Part shown: piece by piece, positions 1 through 8,914 of the stretch | Layout of the letters: each line of letters begins with the position of its first letter | Position numbering within the stretch: the first letter of the stretch is position 1 | Source of the DNA: Bacillota bacterium | Lineage (GTDB): Bacteria; Bacillota; Clostridia; Lachnospirales; Lachnospiraceae | NCBI GenBank assembly: GCA_023391695.1 | Contig: JAEWAK010000068.1 | Span: 1 to 36,898, forward strand | Reading direction: 5' to 3' | DNA length: 36,898 bases | The notes under the pieces: generated by a model | Seen by the model: only the letters and a program-made list of their open reading frames with translations | Told to the model about the DNA's origin: nothing | Databases searched by the model: none | Position numbers and translations under genes: made by a program

Positions 1-273
1 AAAGTATTTAAATGACATGTCATATCTTGAGCGCTCAACAACACCTTTGTCAGAAAGGTTGTATAAGTTTTTTAAAAGAAGATATTTAAACATTCTGATC
101 GGGTTGATTGCATTACGGCCATTATTAGGACAGTACTTCTCTTTCAGTTCATCATACGCAAAAGAAAAATCAACAAGTTTATTAATTCTTCTAAGTATAT
201 GATCCCCAGGAATTAGGATATCATATAGTTCCAAATGAGAACTAAGTTGTAATTCAATTTGATTATTAATCAT
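1..273 (-). CDS. IS1182-family transposase, N-terminal part (runs off window)
   Basis: An open frame starts with ATG at 273 and continues off the left edge; 91 residues are visible. It begins MINNQIELQLSSHLELYD and has the pattern of the DUF772 N-terminal domain of IS1182/IS5-type transposases: a GDHILRRIN stretch, then NPIRMFKYLLLKNLYNLSD, then an ERSRYDMSFKYF stretch. The catalytic DDE domain would lie outside the window, so it cannot be judged whether the copy is intact. A GGCGGTG ribosome binding site lies just upstream of the ATG. No terminal inverted repeat could be fixed from this side alone; the end of the element should lie between about 274 and 391. Family assignment is from the motif pattern only. 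Confidence 0.8.
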   Translation of the reverse strand, partial: MINNQIELQLSSHLELYDILIPGDHILRRINKLVDFSFAYDELKEKYCPNNGRNAINPIRMFKYLLLKNLYNLSDKGVVERSRYDMSFKYF

Positions 274-356
274 TCGTATCACCGCCACATTTTGATACAA
301 TAATTATATCAGATACTAAATAGTACATTCAATTGTAACAGGAACTTTTTCAGTGG

Positions 357-376
357 CCTCCGCCAAGAAGCGGGGG
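357..376. other. GC-rich stem-loop between transposase and dgt
   Basis: CCTCCGC pairs with GCGGGGG (one G-T pair) around the six-base loop CAAGAA. It lies directly beyond the dgt stop codon, so it may end that transcript, but no T-run follows on the minus strand. It could equally belong to the end of the insertion element. Confidence 0.35.
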
Positions 377-391
377 GACTTACTTGTAAGG

Positions 392-1849
392 TTAAATCCC
401 ATTTAGTTCTTGGTACAAATTTTTTGCATAGGAATCTGTCATACCACTGATATAATCTGTAACCATAAGAAATCTTAAATACAAATTTTCGGCCTCATTT
501 TCTGTCTGTGCACACAGATAATCCTCTTTATAATTTGCCGATATAATACTAATTAGTTTTTTATCTGCTTTTGTTATTTTATATTCAATTCCATCAATGT
601 TACTTTCAGATTTCCAATATAATACCGCATATATAAAATCATCCATTAATGCACTAATAATTTTTTTTGCAGATAATTCCAACTTTAAGATTTCCTTATT
701 ATCATATACAAATTCACTCATTGCTCCTTTTAAAATTCGTATTGATTCCTGATGGTTCGTATCATAAAACATATCATACTTAAATACACCATTCATAACA
801 TCATCATAACTTTTTGAAAATCGGTATGATACCGCATACATTAACCACTTTCTTACAAGTTCCATCCATTTTTGAATGGCAACTAAATCTTTTTCCATAC
901 TTCTAACACTTCCATTAATGCGTCTTCTTAAGTCATCAATTAGTTCTTGGGTATATTTCTTGTGAAAAGGATTAACGATTTCATTTATCTCCCTGTCAAA
1001 ATATTCTATAAACTGATCTATTGTAATCAGGCCCTTTTTTAATGCGTCCTCTAAATCAGCAGTTGAATAAGCTATATCATCCGCAGCTTCCATTAAGTAA
1101 ACAAGAGGATGCCGAACATATTCTTTTTCAGTCATTGTTCCTGTAACACTGCAAATTAACTCCATTGTATTTTTTTCAGAATAAAAATATCCCAGCTTAT
1201 GTCTTTTAACTTCTTCATCATTTGAATCAAACTCTACTGAAGATGTAGGATATTTTATGAGTGTATTCAATACACCATAAGTTAAATTAACATCATAACC
1301 TTCCTGGTTATTTTTTACTTTTGATAATATTCTCAAGGCCTGTGCATTACCTTCAAAATTCTCCAAATCCCTTTTCATTTGTTTTTGTAAAACTCCAGAA
1401 ACAGGTTTTCCTTTATATTTAAATTTATGATTATTGAATTCATTCTTAAACCATTCACCAATAACGACTTCTCCGAAATGCCCAAATGGAGGATTTCCAA
1501 TGTCATGCAATAACCCTGCACACGATAATACTACCGGTATCTCATCCGTAACCTTACTATCGTTCTTAAAAACTTCCTGTAAATATGGTGTTGTATTTCT
1601 GGTTATCATTATTCCTAACTGTCTGGCAATTGTTGAAACCTCAATTGAGTGTGTTAATCTTGTTCTTACAAAATCACTTTTATCTAATGGAAATACTTGT
1701 GTCTTATCTTGCAATCTTCTAAAAGCTGCACTTGATATTATAGATTTATAATCCTTTTCTAGATCACTAATTGGATACTTTTCAAAAATTTCCGGTTCCT
1801 TCTCTCTTTCAACTTGTGTTTCTAAAGATAACAATTTATTCCAGTCCAT
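392..1849 (-). CDS. dgt: deoxyguanosinetriphosphate triphosphohydrolase-like HD protein
   Basis: 485 residues, close to the usual dGTPase length. Enzymes of this family cut dGTP to deoxyguanosine and triphosphate, influencing dNTP pools and sometimes phage resistance. The HD-domain metal ligands are visible: H67 in RLTHSIEVS, the H115-D116 pair in LLHDIGNPPFGH, and the late Asp in MEAADDIAYS. The N-terminal AAFRRLQDKTQVFP stretch is typical of Dgt. The start at 1849 is supported by AGGGGG six bases upstream. It appears monocistronic, with an AT-rich gap on its 5' side and the transposase beyond its 3' end. The family assignment is firm. The exact nucleotide preference cannot be read from sequence, and the gene symbol follows the family name. 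Confidence 0.9.
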   Translation of the reverse strand: MDWNKLLSLETQVEREKEPEIFEKYPISDLEKDYKSIISSAAFRRLQDKTQVFPLDKSDFVRTRLTHSIEVSTIARQLGIMITRNTTPYLQEVFKNDSKVTDEIPVVLSCAGLLHDIGNPPFGHFGEVVIGEWFKNEFNNHKFKYKGKPVSGVLQKQMKRDLENFEGNAQALRILSKVKNNQEGYDVNLTYGVLNTLIKYPTSSVEFDSNDEEVKRHKLGYFYSEKNTMELICSVTGTMTEKEYVRHPLVYLMEAADDIAYSTADLEDALKKGLITIDQFIEYFDREINEIVNPFHKKYTQELIDDLRRRINGSVRSMEKDLVAIQKWMELVRKWLMYAVSYRFSKSYDDVMNGVFKYDMFYDTNHQESIRILKGAMSEFVYDNKEILKLELSAKKIISALMDDFIYAVLYWKSESNIDGIEYKITKADKKLISIISANYKEDYLCAQTENEAENLYLRFLMVTDYISGMTDSYAKNLYQELNGI

Positions 1850-2241
1850 ATTGTTCCCCCTTTTTCATCCTTTTAAGTGAATACTCATATAGGCTTCTAA
1901 CCATTCATTGCTTGAATTAAATTTTTAAAAGCCGAATTATCAAATCGATTTATTCATAGTCATCTCACTTCATAAATTTAATAAACTATTATATTATAAC
2001 CCTAATTTTTACTAATTTCCATTGCTTTTCTTATTGTTTTCTTAATAATTTTTCACAATGTCCCTGAATAATTTGAAATCCCTCTTCTCTCACACTCACC
2101 CTATTCCCTTATGCTTTTATAATAATGCTCAACAACTCCTGATCCAATTACTCTCATTTTCAATAAAATTTGGTAATTAAGATTCCACCTCCAGGATCTG
2201 CTATCAAATTGTACCGTTTAATAAAAGGCTTTTGCTCGATC
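1850..2241. other. AT-rich intergenic region
   Basis: About 390 bases with no convincing reading frame on either strand and no large repeat. It separates the dgt start from the terminator of the efflux operon, and presumably carries the dgt promoter. I could not pick a clear -35/-10 pair. Confidence 0.5.
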
Positions 2242-2296
2242 AAAAATAAGAGCCGGAAGTTTCCTTGGACGAATATTGTCCTTCTGCTTCCAGCTC
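2242..2296 (-). terminator. Rho-independent terminator of the ABC/HlyD/TolC operon
   Basis: On the minus strand GAGCTGGAAG (2296-2287) pairs with CTTCCGGCTC (2259-2250) through a ten-pair stem with one G-T pair. An inner GGAC/GTCC helix sits in the loop, and TTATTTTTG follows. It lies 16 bases beyond the TolC-like stop codon. Confidence 0.85.
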
Positions 2297-2312
2297 TTTA
2301 AATATGGAACAA

Positions 2313-3554
2313 TTACTCCTGTGCGGACGATGTGCTGATGACTCCCCGAAGCGCCCAGCGGTACTGCTCCTGCGAAGAAAAAAGATTGATCTTTGCCTGG
2401 TCGAGGGCGGCCTGTGCGCTGTCCAGATCCATCTGTGCGTTTTCCAGGTCAATTGCTGAGACTACCCCCAGCTCGTTCTGCCATATCACGGCGTCAAGTG
2501 CCTTTGCTTTCGCATCATAAGCCGACTGCGCCGAGGCAAGACGGTTCTGCTTTTCTGCTACGTCGTTGCACACCTGCCGGAACGAAACGTCGAACGTGTT
2601 TAAGGCAAGGCTGTAATTCAGCGCCGCCGCACGGTAGTCATCCACCGTAGAATCCAGGTTGGAATCCTTGTTGTCATCGGCGATTTCTTTCGCCAGTTCC
2701 TTTTCTTTCAGTGTCCAGTTTGCGTCCTGTGCTGTTTGCCGGTCGGCTGTCTCATTCATCGCAGCGGCGAAATTTTCATCCGGCAGCGGTATGGCAGAGA
2801 TCGAGACACCGTCGTCGACAGAATACCCCAGCAGCACCTGAAAATTGTTCTTCACCGTATTCATCTGGTTGACGAGTACGACAAGGTTATCCGCCAATGT
2901 GTTTTTCTGCTGCTGAATGACCAGCAGGTCGGTCTGCGTTAAGAAACCGAGATCGGCTTTCAACTGTGCAATTTTTAGAGTACTGTCAAGCACCTGCTGC
3001 TGTTTGAGGAGCTGGATGCGTTCGGTGTCCATATAATGGAACGTCACATAGAGCTTCTGCGCCGCAACGACGATCTGGTCGGCAGCGGCGTCCATCTGCA
3101 GCTTGGTCTGGTCGATGGTGTCTTCACTGACCACCAGCTGATCCCTCTGTGCATTTAAGATGCCGCGGATGGCAGCAATCGATGCAATACTGCCCTGGAG
3201 CGATGCCGCAATGCCCTGCTGTTCCGGCGAGGCGGGCAGACCTGCGACAGCATTGTATGCGCTCTCGAGCTGGTCGCTCACATCCCGCAGCTGGGAGCGG
3301 CTCTCGGTGAGTTCGTCCCACTGCTCCTCGGCCACGTCGTTGCTGATCAGGCTGTCCAGTGTTTTTTCATTCGCGCGGATGGTCTGGTTGCTCGAACGAA
3401 CGATGGATTCAATGTCCCCATAGCTTACCTCCATGACCTGGGAATCAGCTGTGTCTGCGTCTGCGGCAGTTGTGGTGTCCGCAAATGCGGGGAGCCCCGT
3501 CCCATACAGAAGAAGGACCACGAGCAATCCTGCGGCGATTTTTTGGAATTTCAT
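2313..3554 (-). CDS. TolC-family (outer membrane efflux) protein
   Basis: 413 residues from the chosen start. The N-terminus MKFQKIAAGLLVVLLLYG with GLPAFA before the mature part is a clear Sec signal peptide. The rest is long, alanine- and glutamine-rich amphipathic helix with the paired repeats typical of TolC-family proteins, for example IAQLKADLGFLTQTDLLVI and the C-terminal AQMDLDSAQAALDQAKINLF. The start is set by GGAGG seven bases before ATG 3554. An upstream in-frame ATG at 3599 overlaps the HlyD stop as ATGA but would bury the signal peptide. It is last in a four-gene operon with the HlyD adaptor and ABC transporter. TolC proteins normally form outer-membrane channels, so in a presumed monoderm the role is unclear; it may act as a cell-envelope partner of the adaptor. 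Confidence 0.85.
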   Translation of the reverse strand: MKFQKIAAGLLVVLLLYGTGLPAFADTTTAADADTADSQVMEVSYGDIESIVRSSNQTIRANEKTLDSLISNDVAEEQWDELTESRSQLRDVSDQLESAYNAVAGLPASPEQQGIAASLQGSIASIAAIRGILNAQRDQLVVSEDTIDQTKLQMDAAADQIVVAAQKLYVTFHYMDTERIQLLKQQQVLDSTLKIAQLKADLGFLTQTDLLVIQQQKNTLADNLVVLVNQMNTVKNNFQVLLGYSVDDGVSISAIPLPDENFAAAMNETADRQTAQDANWTLKEKELAKEIADDNKDSNLDSTVDDYRAAALNYSLALNTFDVSFRQVCNDVAEKQNRLASAQSAYDAKAKALDAVIWQNELGVVSAIDLENAQMDLDSAQAALDQAKINLFSSQEQYRWALRGVISTSSAQE

Positions 3555-3595
3555 TAAGCTTCCTCCTTGAAATAAAATTATATAATTATATAGGT

Positions 3596-4987
3596 TCATT
3601 TTGTGAAATAAACGTCCGCGGTATAGCCCGGTTTTAAAAGATTATCCGGGTCGTCGGGCTTCACCAGTACGCAAACCACACGTTTGCCGTCCTTTTCCAC
3701 GGCAAGACTCGGAATCTGCGTAACATTGCCGGTGAGGGAGGCACTTGGTGCAGAAGTCGGCACAATCTTCACCGTTTCGCCTACCTCTACGCTGCCGATA
3801 AATTCCTCATCGACCTCCGCGCTGACGGTGAGGGAGTCCGCATCAATGATCTGTAAAACCTTCGTGGGCGTGCCCTGTACGCCAAGATGAGCCGCATTAT
3901 TGACCATAATATTCTGTACGATGCCGTTCTTGATATTGGAGATGATCTGGTTATCCTTGATGTAGTCTTTCGCGGTTTTTGCCGTCATCGTATCCAAGTC
4001 TACCTGCGCGGCTTCAAATCCGCCCTGCTGCTTGGTAACGTTCGCAGTGTTGCCAAGCTTTGCCTGGGAAAGCTGCGACTCCTTGGATTTCAGTGAAACG
4101 TTCAGCTGGTCCAGCTCGTCTTTTAAGGCGGTTTTTGTCTTTTTGATGTTATCTTTCACGTCATCCACGGCTTTCTGCCTCTGATCCAGCGCGGCTGCGT
4201 ACTGGTCCACCTCATCTTTTAAGGCAATTTTTGTTTTCTTGATATTGTCCTTTATATCTTCCACGGCTTTCTGCCTCTGGTCCAGCGCGGCTGCATACTG
4301 GTTAAGTATCGCTTCTGAAACAGCCCCGGCGTCGTACAGCAACTGGTACTTTTCCATGTCGCTCTCTGCGGTCAGAAGCTCCTTCTGGGCCAGGCTCAGA
4401 GAATTTTCAAGCAGCTTTAAATCGACGTTTGTGCCGTTTTTATATTTTGACTGGTGCTCTTTCAGGTCGCTTTTTGCGGTCGCAAGCTCCTTTTTGGCCA
4501 GATTCAGGGAATTCTGCAGTAGTTTCAGATCGGCGCTCATGCCGCTATCATATTCCCCGGTCTTGCGCGCGATTTGGCTCTGCGTCTGGGCAATGTCCGC
4601 CTGCAGCGCGGAAATATCCTGCTCTGCGGCGGGCAGCGCCGCCTGGTTCACGGCAAGCTGCTGCTCCAGCTTCTCAACGTTTCCGTTGTATTCGGAGAGG
4701 TCCAGCGTCACGAGCGGCTGGCCAAGGGTGACTCTTTCGCCCTCCTTAACCGATACACTTGTCACCACCGACGGGAAATCGACGCTGATGTCTTCCATGC
4801 GGGTGTATATCACCTCGCCCCACGCATTGATCTCCCCGGCCTGATTAACTAAAACCCCGGGGGCCGTAGTCGGAGCAGGGGTGTTGTATTTCCGGTAAAA
4901 GAAAATCCCCAATGCGATAAAGAGCGCAACGAGCAGGCATGCCCCTGCCAACACTGTTTTTTTGTGGGATAAATTCCGATTCTTCAT
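3596..4987 (-). CDS. HlyD-family membrane fusion/adaptor protein
   Basis: 463 residues. One N-terminal membrane anchor (about residues 10-32) is followed by a half-lipoyl/beta-barrel segment (VVTSVSVKEGERVTLGQPLV), a long coiled coil, the second lipoyl half (KDNQIISNIKNGIVQNIMV) and a C-terminal barrel ending VLVKPDDPDNLLKPGYTADV. This is the usual layout of HlyD/MacA-type adaptors that link an ABC permease to an outer partner. The coiled coil carries two in-frame tandem duplications: a 32-residue unit (DNA period 96, about 4165 and 4261) and a 36-residue unit (period 108, about 4376 and 4484). The start at 4987 is preferred because GGAGG lies eight bases before it; the longer ATG at 5002 contains that site. 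Its stop is 42 bases before the TolC-like start. Confidence 0.88.
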   Translation of the reverse strand: MKNRNLSHKKTVLAGACLLVALFIALGIFFYRKYNTPAPTTAPGVLVNQAGEINAWGEVIYTRMEDISVDFPSVVTSVSVKEGERVTLGQPLVTLDLSEYNGNVEKLEQQLAVNQAALPAAEQDISALQADIAQTQSQIARKTGEYDSGMSADLKLLQNSLNLAKKELATAKSDLKEHQSKYKNGTNVDLKLLENSLSLAQKELLTAESDMEKYQLLYDAGAVSEAILNQYAAALDQRQKAVEDIKDNIKKTKIALKDEVDQYAAALDQRQKAVDDVKDNIKKTKTALKDELDQLNVSLKSKESQLSQAKLGNTANVTKQQGGFEAAQVDLDTMTAKTAKDYIKDNQIISNIKNGIVQNIMVNNAAHLGVQGTPTKVLQIIDADSLTVSAEVDEEFIGSVEVGETVKIVPTSAPSASLTGNVTQIPSLAVEKDGKRVVCVLVKPDDPDNLLKPGYTADVYFTK

Positions 4988-5008
4988 GAGATAATCCTCC
5001 ATCTGTTA

Positions 5009-7324
5009 TTATTCAACGCTTTTCAGCGCTTCAAGCATATCGATCTGTTTCATTTTCCGTGCTATGATACTGTTGGTGATCCAGGCGAAACACAAAGTCA
5101 TTACGGTTGCAATCAGCACGTCTGGCAGTGTGATATTGCCCGGAAGATCCATGCGCTCATCCAGGCTGCTGGCGATCAGCCAGGAGATGAACCGCCCCAC
5201 GGGAATACCGGCCACCATTCCAAACAGCACAGAAAAATAATTTTCAATCAGCACCAGGTTTCGGATTTTCCGGTGGTGGAAGCCGAGGACCCGCAGGGTC
5301 GCAAGGTCCCGTATCCGCTCGACAAAATTGAGGATACTGGTGTTGTACAGCACCACAAACGCCAGTGACGCGCCCATAACAATCAGTGCCACCACTGCGA
5401 AGTTCACCACCTGCATACTGGAGGCCATTCCGGATTGCTGACTTTCACGCGTTGCCGAATCCACTACCACATCACTTTCCAGAAACCTTTGATCCGGCGG
5501 GCCGTTCCACTTTATGAGCAGCGCCGTCGGGGAAAATGTCTCACCCAGGGATTTCCAGTAACTGTCGGTCACATAGATTCCCTGACCGGAGGCCATGTAG
5601 ACAACCTGAGCGATCTGCACAGACACATAATCCTCACCTGTGCGCTTGATCCGTATCGTGTCACCTTGCTTCACACCGAGGTTCTCGCATAGCTTTCGGG
5701 TCATGAGAATCCCGTTTTCCGGCAGAGAAATGGGTGCTCCGTCAACGTCCTGCATTTGAATCAACGGGCTGTTTCCGGTCGTAATGGTGATGGGCTCCAT
5801 TTTTTGCTCACCGGTGGGGCAAATCACCTCAATGGCAGATTCCTGGATTTGCTGCGTGACGCCGTTAAGCTCCAGGTTATTGAGATAACGGAAATCCGCC
5901 TTCCCTGGATCGATAAGTACTTTCTGATCGTAGATGAATGTGTTGCCATACATCTGGTCGGTGATTCCCGATATGGTGCTTTTAACGGTCAGGGCTGCGA
6001 TAATCACACCGACGCAGCCCATAACGCCGATGATGCTCATGATAAAACGGCCTTTGTTTTTCAGGGTGTTCCGTGCGATCAGCTTGCTGCTGAACTTCAT
6101 CTTCCCCCAGAGGGAGGGAATGGATTCCAGAAAGATATGTGCACCTTTTTTCGGCGGCTTGTCGCGGAGAAGCACCGAGGGAGTATCCCCCTGAAGCTTC
6201 CAGCAGGCATAAAACGAAACACCGCCTGTACACAGCAGAATTAAAAGGAATGCAACTGCAAAGTTCCAATAATTAATGTGAAGGCTGTAACTGTTTAGCA
6301 TCAGCTTTAACTGAGGAACCAGAACTCTGCCAAACAAATTCGGACCGATCACAAGGCCTGACACTGAACCCAGTACACCGATCATGACGCCGTAAGAGGT
6401 ATAATGCCAAAGGATACTCCGCTTGCTGTAACCCAGCGCTTTCAGGATTCCGATTTGAGTACGCTGGCTTTCCACCAGACGCACCATCGTACTTTGTGTA
6501 ATCAGCGCCGTTACAAGGAAGAACAGGGAGGGAAATACAAAAGAAAGTGTCTTGAACTGCTGTATGCGTCCATTGACGCTGCTGACGCTGCTGCTGTCCT
6601 TCTGCAAGGTAGTTCCGATCAGCTTAGTGCCAATCACGGCATCCGCCTTTTGCACCACCTGTGTCAGATCAGTTCCCGGCTCCGTTTTCACACTGATTTG
6701 ATTGTAGACTTTCTGACCGTATACGTTCTTAAGTGCACTGGTATGAATCACCACAAAACCATAGAGCATCGGATCCGGAACAAGGATTGCAGTATTTTTC
6801 ACAGCATATACCTGCTCACTGCTCAGTGCCAACCCGTCTATGGGAAGACGCAGCCAGATACCGTTCAGCTTGATGGGGATCGTATCACCGACTTTCAGGT
6901 TATGTGCTTTTGCAAAAGCGCTGTCCAGTACCGCGCCGCCGCCACTTTTGCCAAACCGTCCCTCCTGTATCTCGGGCTGGTCCAAAGTGCTGCGGTCGTT
7001 CAGCGCATAGACATGCAGAGTAGGTTTTCCGGGCAGAGCCGTATCGGCTTCGGTGGAAAAGCGTTTTTCCACCCGGGTGACCCCGTCGATTTGCCGGATG
7101 CCCCACAGATCCTGCTCCGAAGGATTAATAACCGTCACCCACAGGTCAGAAAGATTCGTCGCGCCGTACATAACGTTTGTGTGGTTCTGAACGGTAAACC
7201 AGATGCTGTCAAGCCCTGTCATAATGGAAACGGCCAGGGTTGCCATAATAAATATGGAAATAAACTGCGCCTTCGATTTTTGTATGTCGCGCAGAGATTT
7301 CTTGAACAATGCCCCCCTCACCAT
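5009..7324 (-). CDS. ABC transporter permease with two FtsX domains
   Basis: 771 residues. After a first membrane helix (about 18-40, QFISIFIMATLAVSIMTGL) there is a MacB-like extracytoplasmic domain, then three helices of the first FtsX domain (about 265-385, with LVESQRTQIGILKALGYSKR). A second helix and extracytoplasmic domain follow, then the closing FtsX domain (about 640-771, with VERIRDLATLRVLGFHHRKI). This is the double-FtsX permease layout of YknZ/LolC-like and putative ABC export systems in Firmicutes. Start 7324 overlaps the ATPase stop by seven bases, and GGAGG within the ATPase 3' end serves it, so the two are translationally coupled. With the HlyD and TolC-type genes downstream it likely forms a tripartite export or envelope-stress system. 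The substrate is unknown. Confidence 0.9.
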   Translation of the reverse strand: MVRGALFKKSLRDIQKSKAQFISIFIMATLAVSIMTGLDSIWFTVQNHTNVMYGATNLSDLWVTVINPSEQDLWGIRQIDGVTRVEKRFSTEADTALPGKPTLHVYALNDRSTLDQPEIQEGRFGKSGGGAVLDSAFAKAHNLKVGDTIPIKLNGIWLRLPIDGLALSSEQVYAVKNTAILVPDPMLYGFVVIHTSALKNVYGQKVYNQISVKTEPGTDLTQVVQKADAVIGTKLIGTTLQKDSSSVSSVNGRIQQFKTLSFVFPSLFFLVTALITQSTMVRLVESQRTQIGILKALGYSKRSILWHYTSYGVMIGVLGSVSGLVIGPNLFGRVLVPQLKLMLNSYSLHINYWNFAVAFLLILLCTGGVSFYACWKLQGDTPSVLLRDKPPKKGAHIFLESIPSLWGKMKFSSKLIARNTLKNKGRFIMSIIGVMGCVGVIIAALTVKSTISGITDQMYGNTFIYDQKVLIDPGKADFRYLNNLELNGVTQQIQESAIEVICPTGEQKMEPITITTGNSPLIQMQDVDGAPISLPENGILMTRKLCENLGVKQGDTIRIKRTGEDYVSVQIAQVVYMASGQGIYVTDSYWKSLGETFSPTALLIKWNGPPDQRFLESDVVVDSATRESQQSGMASSMQVVNFAVVALIVMGASLAFVVLYNTSILNFVERIRDLATLRVLGFHHRKIRNLVLIENYFSVLFGMVAGIPVGRFISWLIASSLDERMDLPGNITLPDVLIATVMTLCFAWITNSIIARKMKQIDMLEALKSVE

Positions 7325-8019
7325 ACGATTTCCTCCACGTCTTTGGGGTGCTCATGTAACTCTATCTCGGCAATTTTACCGTCCCGCATATGTATCACGT
7401 TCTGTGCCATTTCGGCGATCGGTGCATTGTGTGTGACAATAATCACCGTCTTACCGAGGTCGCTTGCGACTTCGCGAATCAGGTGCAAAACCTTGCGGCC
7501 GGTTTCCGAATCCAGTGCACCGGTCGGCTCGTCGCACAGCACAATCTGCGGGTTTTTCGCCAGAGCCCGTGCGATGGAGACGCGCTGCTGTTCTCCGCCC
7601 GACATTTGGCTCGGGAAATTGTCCATCCGCTTTTCGAGCCCTACGCGTCGCAGCATTTCCCGTGCGTCAAGAGGATCGGTGCAAATTTCCTCGGCAAGCT
7701 GCACATTTTCCAGTGCCGTCAGGTTTGGTACCAGGTTGTAAAACTGAAATACAAAACCGATTTGCGTACGGCGGTAGTCGGTGAGCTCGTACTCCGACAT
7801 GTCGGAAACCTCTTTCCCGTTCACGACGATCCGGCCGGCGGTCGGCGAATCCATACCGCCAAGCAGGTTAAGCACCGTGGTTTTTCCTGCGCCGCTCTGA
7901 CCGAGCACCACATTGAACGTGCCTTGTTTAAGCCTAAAACTGACGCCGTCCACCGCTTTGATGACAGCGTCGCCAATGTTATACTCTCTTTCCACGTTGT
8001 CGAATTTGATAAAATCCAT
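7318..8019 (-). CDS. ABC transporter ATP-binding protein (MacB/LolD type)
   Basis: 233 residues with Walker A GQSGAGKT (about 40-47), Q-loop FVFQFYNLVP, signature MSGGEQQRVSIARAL (about 139-152), Walker B IVLCDEP (159-165) and the H-loop in VTHN. The order and spacing match the MacB/LolD subclass that pairs with FtsX-domain permeases. AAGGAG lies seven bases before the ATG. It is the first gene of the four-gene minus-strand operon and overlaps the permease gene. Base composition from here to about 2.25 kb is clearly more GC-rich than the rest of the window, so many spurious long frames appear on the opposite strand. Regulation is likely by the divergent TetR gene. Confidence 0.93.
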   Translation of the reverse strand: MDFIKFDNVEREYNIGDAVIKAVDGVSFRLKQGTFNVVLGQSGAGKTTVLNLLGGMDSPTAGRIVVNGKEVSDMSEYELTDYRRTQIGFVFQFYNLVPNLTALENVQLAEEICTDPLDAREMLRRVGLEKRMDNFPSQMSGGEQQRVSIARALAKNPQIVLCDEPTGALDSETGRKVLHLIREVASDLGKTVIIVTHNAPIAEMAQNVIHMRDGKIAEIELHEHPKDVEEIVW

Positions 8020-8080
8020 ATGTAATCTCCTTTGCTGCGGAACTTGTTTTTATCGCAATTTTCTATACTTATGAGCATTT

Positions 8081-8194
8081 TTAAATGTCCAGACATGGCC
8101 CTGTGCAAGTCATCCACGTTCTTGACATTTAACTAACAATTCATTATAATGACGCTGTGTTTATTATGCAACCGCCAATTTTTTATCAGATGTC
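8081..8194. promoter_or_regulatory. Repeated ATGTC/GACAT half-sites between ABC operon and tetR
   Basis: ATGTC-CA-GACAT forms a short inverted repeat at 8085-8096. TTAAATGTC (8081-8089) is matched by its exact complement GACATTTAA at 8124-8132, and a further ATGTC lies at 8190-8194. These overlap or flank the divergent promoters, which is where a TetR-family operator is expected. Operator function is inferred. Confidence 0.45.
8122..8150 (+). promoter_or_regulatory. Consensus sigma-A promoter toward tetR
   Basis: TTGACA (8122-8127), exactly 17 bases, then TATAAT (8145-8150): a perfect consensus. The -10 lies inside the palindrome CATTATAATG, so the same box could serve the minus strand with TTGCAT 17 bases away. 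The start codon of tetR is about 125 bases downstream. Confidence 0.75.
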
Positions 8195-8276
8195 TTGTTT
8201 ACAACATATCGTCATATAAATGTTGATTTGAAAACAAAATCACTGGAATTGTTTTGGCTGAAGGGAGACACACTTA

Positions 8277-8858
8277 ATGAGGGAAATGAAAGACAACCGA
8301 AAAACACGTTATACAAGGATGGTTTTGCAAGACAGCCTGTTTGAGTTAATGGAGAAAAAACCGATCACAAAAATAACCATCAAAGAATTGTGTGAAAATG
8401 CAGACATCAACCGGACGACTTTTTATGCATATTATGCCGACCAGTACGACCTCCTCCGTAAAATCGAGGATGAAACTCTTTTATGGGTGAAAGAATCCCT
8501 ATCCAATCTGATTAGCAAAAAGGACAAGGATGAAAGAATGATGATCCTCGAAAGAATCTTCCAGTATTTCGTCGAAAACAGCAGACATCTTAAGATTCTG
8601 ATGAGCGAACAGGGCGATATTGATTTTCAGAAGCAGATATTTACCTTAATATACCAGGAATGCGGGATATCACCCGCGGCCGCGGCAGGTGTGGACATGA
8701 GCATCAGCGAGGATTATTTTATATTTGCCGTGAACGGGAGCGTCGGCCTCTTACAGCATTGGCTGAAGAATGATATCAACCGGTCTGCAAGGGAAATGGC
8801 TGAGACTATTTATGATATGACTTCCAAATCAGGCACTTTAACCTCGGTGTGGTGGTAA
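8277..8858 (+). CDS. TetR/AcrR-family transcriptional regulator
   Basis: 193 residues. The N-terminal helix-turn-helix is clear at about residues 28-57: ITIKELCENADINRTTFYAY followed by YADQYDLLRKIED. The C-terminal half is all-helical, as in the TetR_C_7-like group related to DhaS. GGGAG sits nine bases before ATG 8277; a second ATG at 8286 is possible but less well spaced. It is divergent from the GC-rich ABC/HlyD/TolC operon, and the intergenic region holds repeated half-sites, so it most likely represses that operon and itself. A strong stem-loop follows the stop. The ligand is unknown. Confidence 0.88.
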   Translation: MREMKDNRKTRYTRMVLQDSLFELMEKKPITKITIKELCENADINRTTFYAYYADQYDLLRKIEDETLLWVKESLSNLISKKDKDERMMILERIFQYFVENSRHLKILMSEQGDIDFQKQIFTLIYQECGISPAAAAGVDMSISEDYFIFAVNGSVGLLQHWLKNDINRSAREMAETIYDMTSKSGTLTSVWW

Positions 8859-8914
8859 TTTTCGGCAATCGGTAACTGCAACGGCAAGGAATCGGTACCA
8901 AAATACAGAGAATA

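Noticed and set aside
17..202. Plus-strand 61-residue frame at the left edge
   Set aside because: It lies opposite the minus-strand transposase, which has a clear family pattern; the plus frame does not.
4239..4844. Plus-strand 201-residue Ser-rich frame
   Set aside because: It is antisense to the HlyD coiled coil and mirrors its repeats; no domain or ribosome binding site.
6404..7741. Plus-strand 445-residue open frame
   Set aside because: It is antisense to the permease and ATPase genes, whose motifs are unambiguous, and is low in recognisable domains; long shadow frames are expected in this GC-rich stretch.
7390..8025. Plus-strand 211-residue frame
   Set aside because: It is antisense to the ATPase gene with Walker motifs; no independent support.
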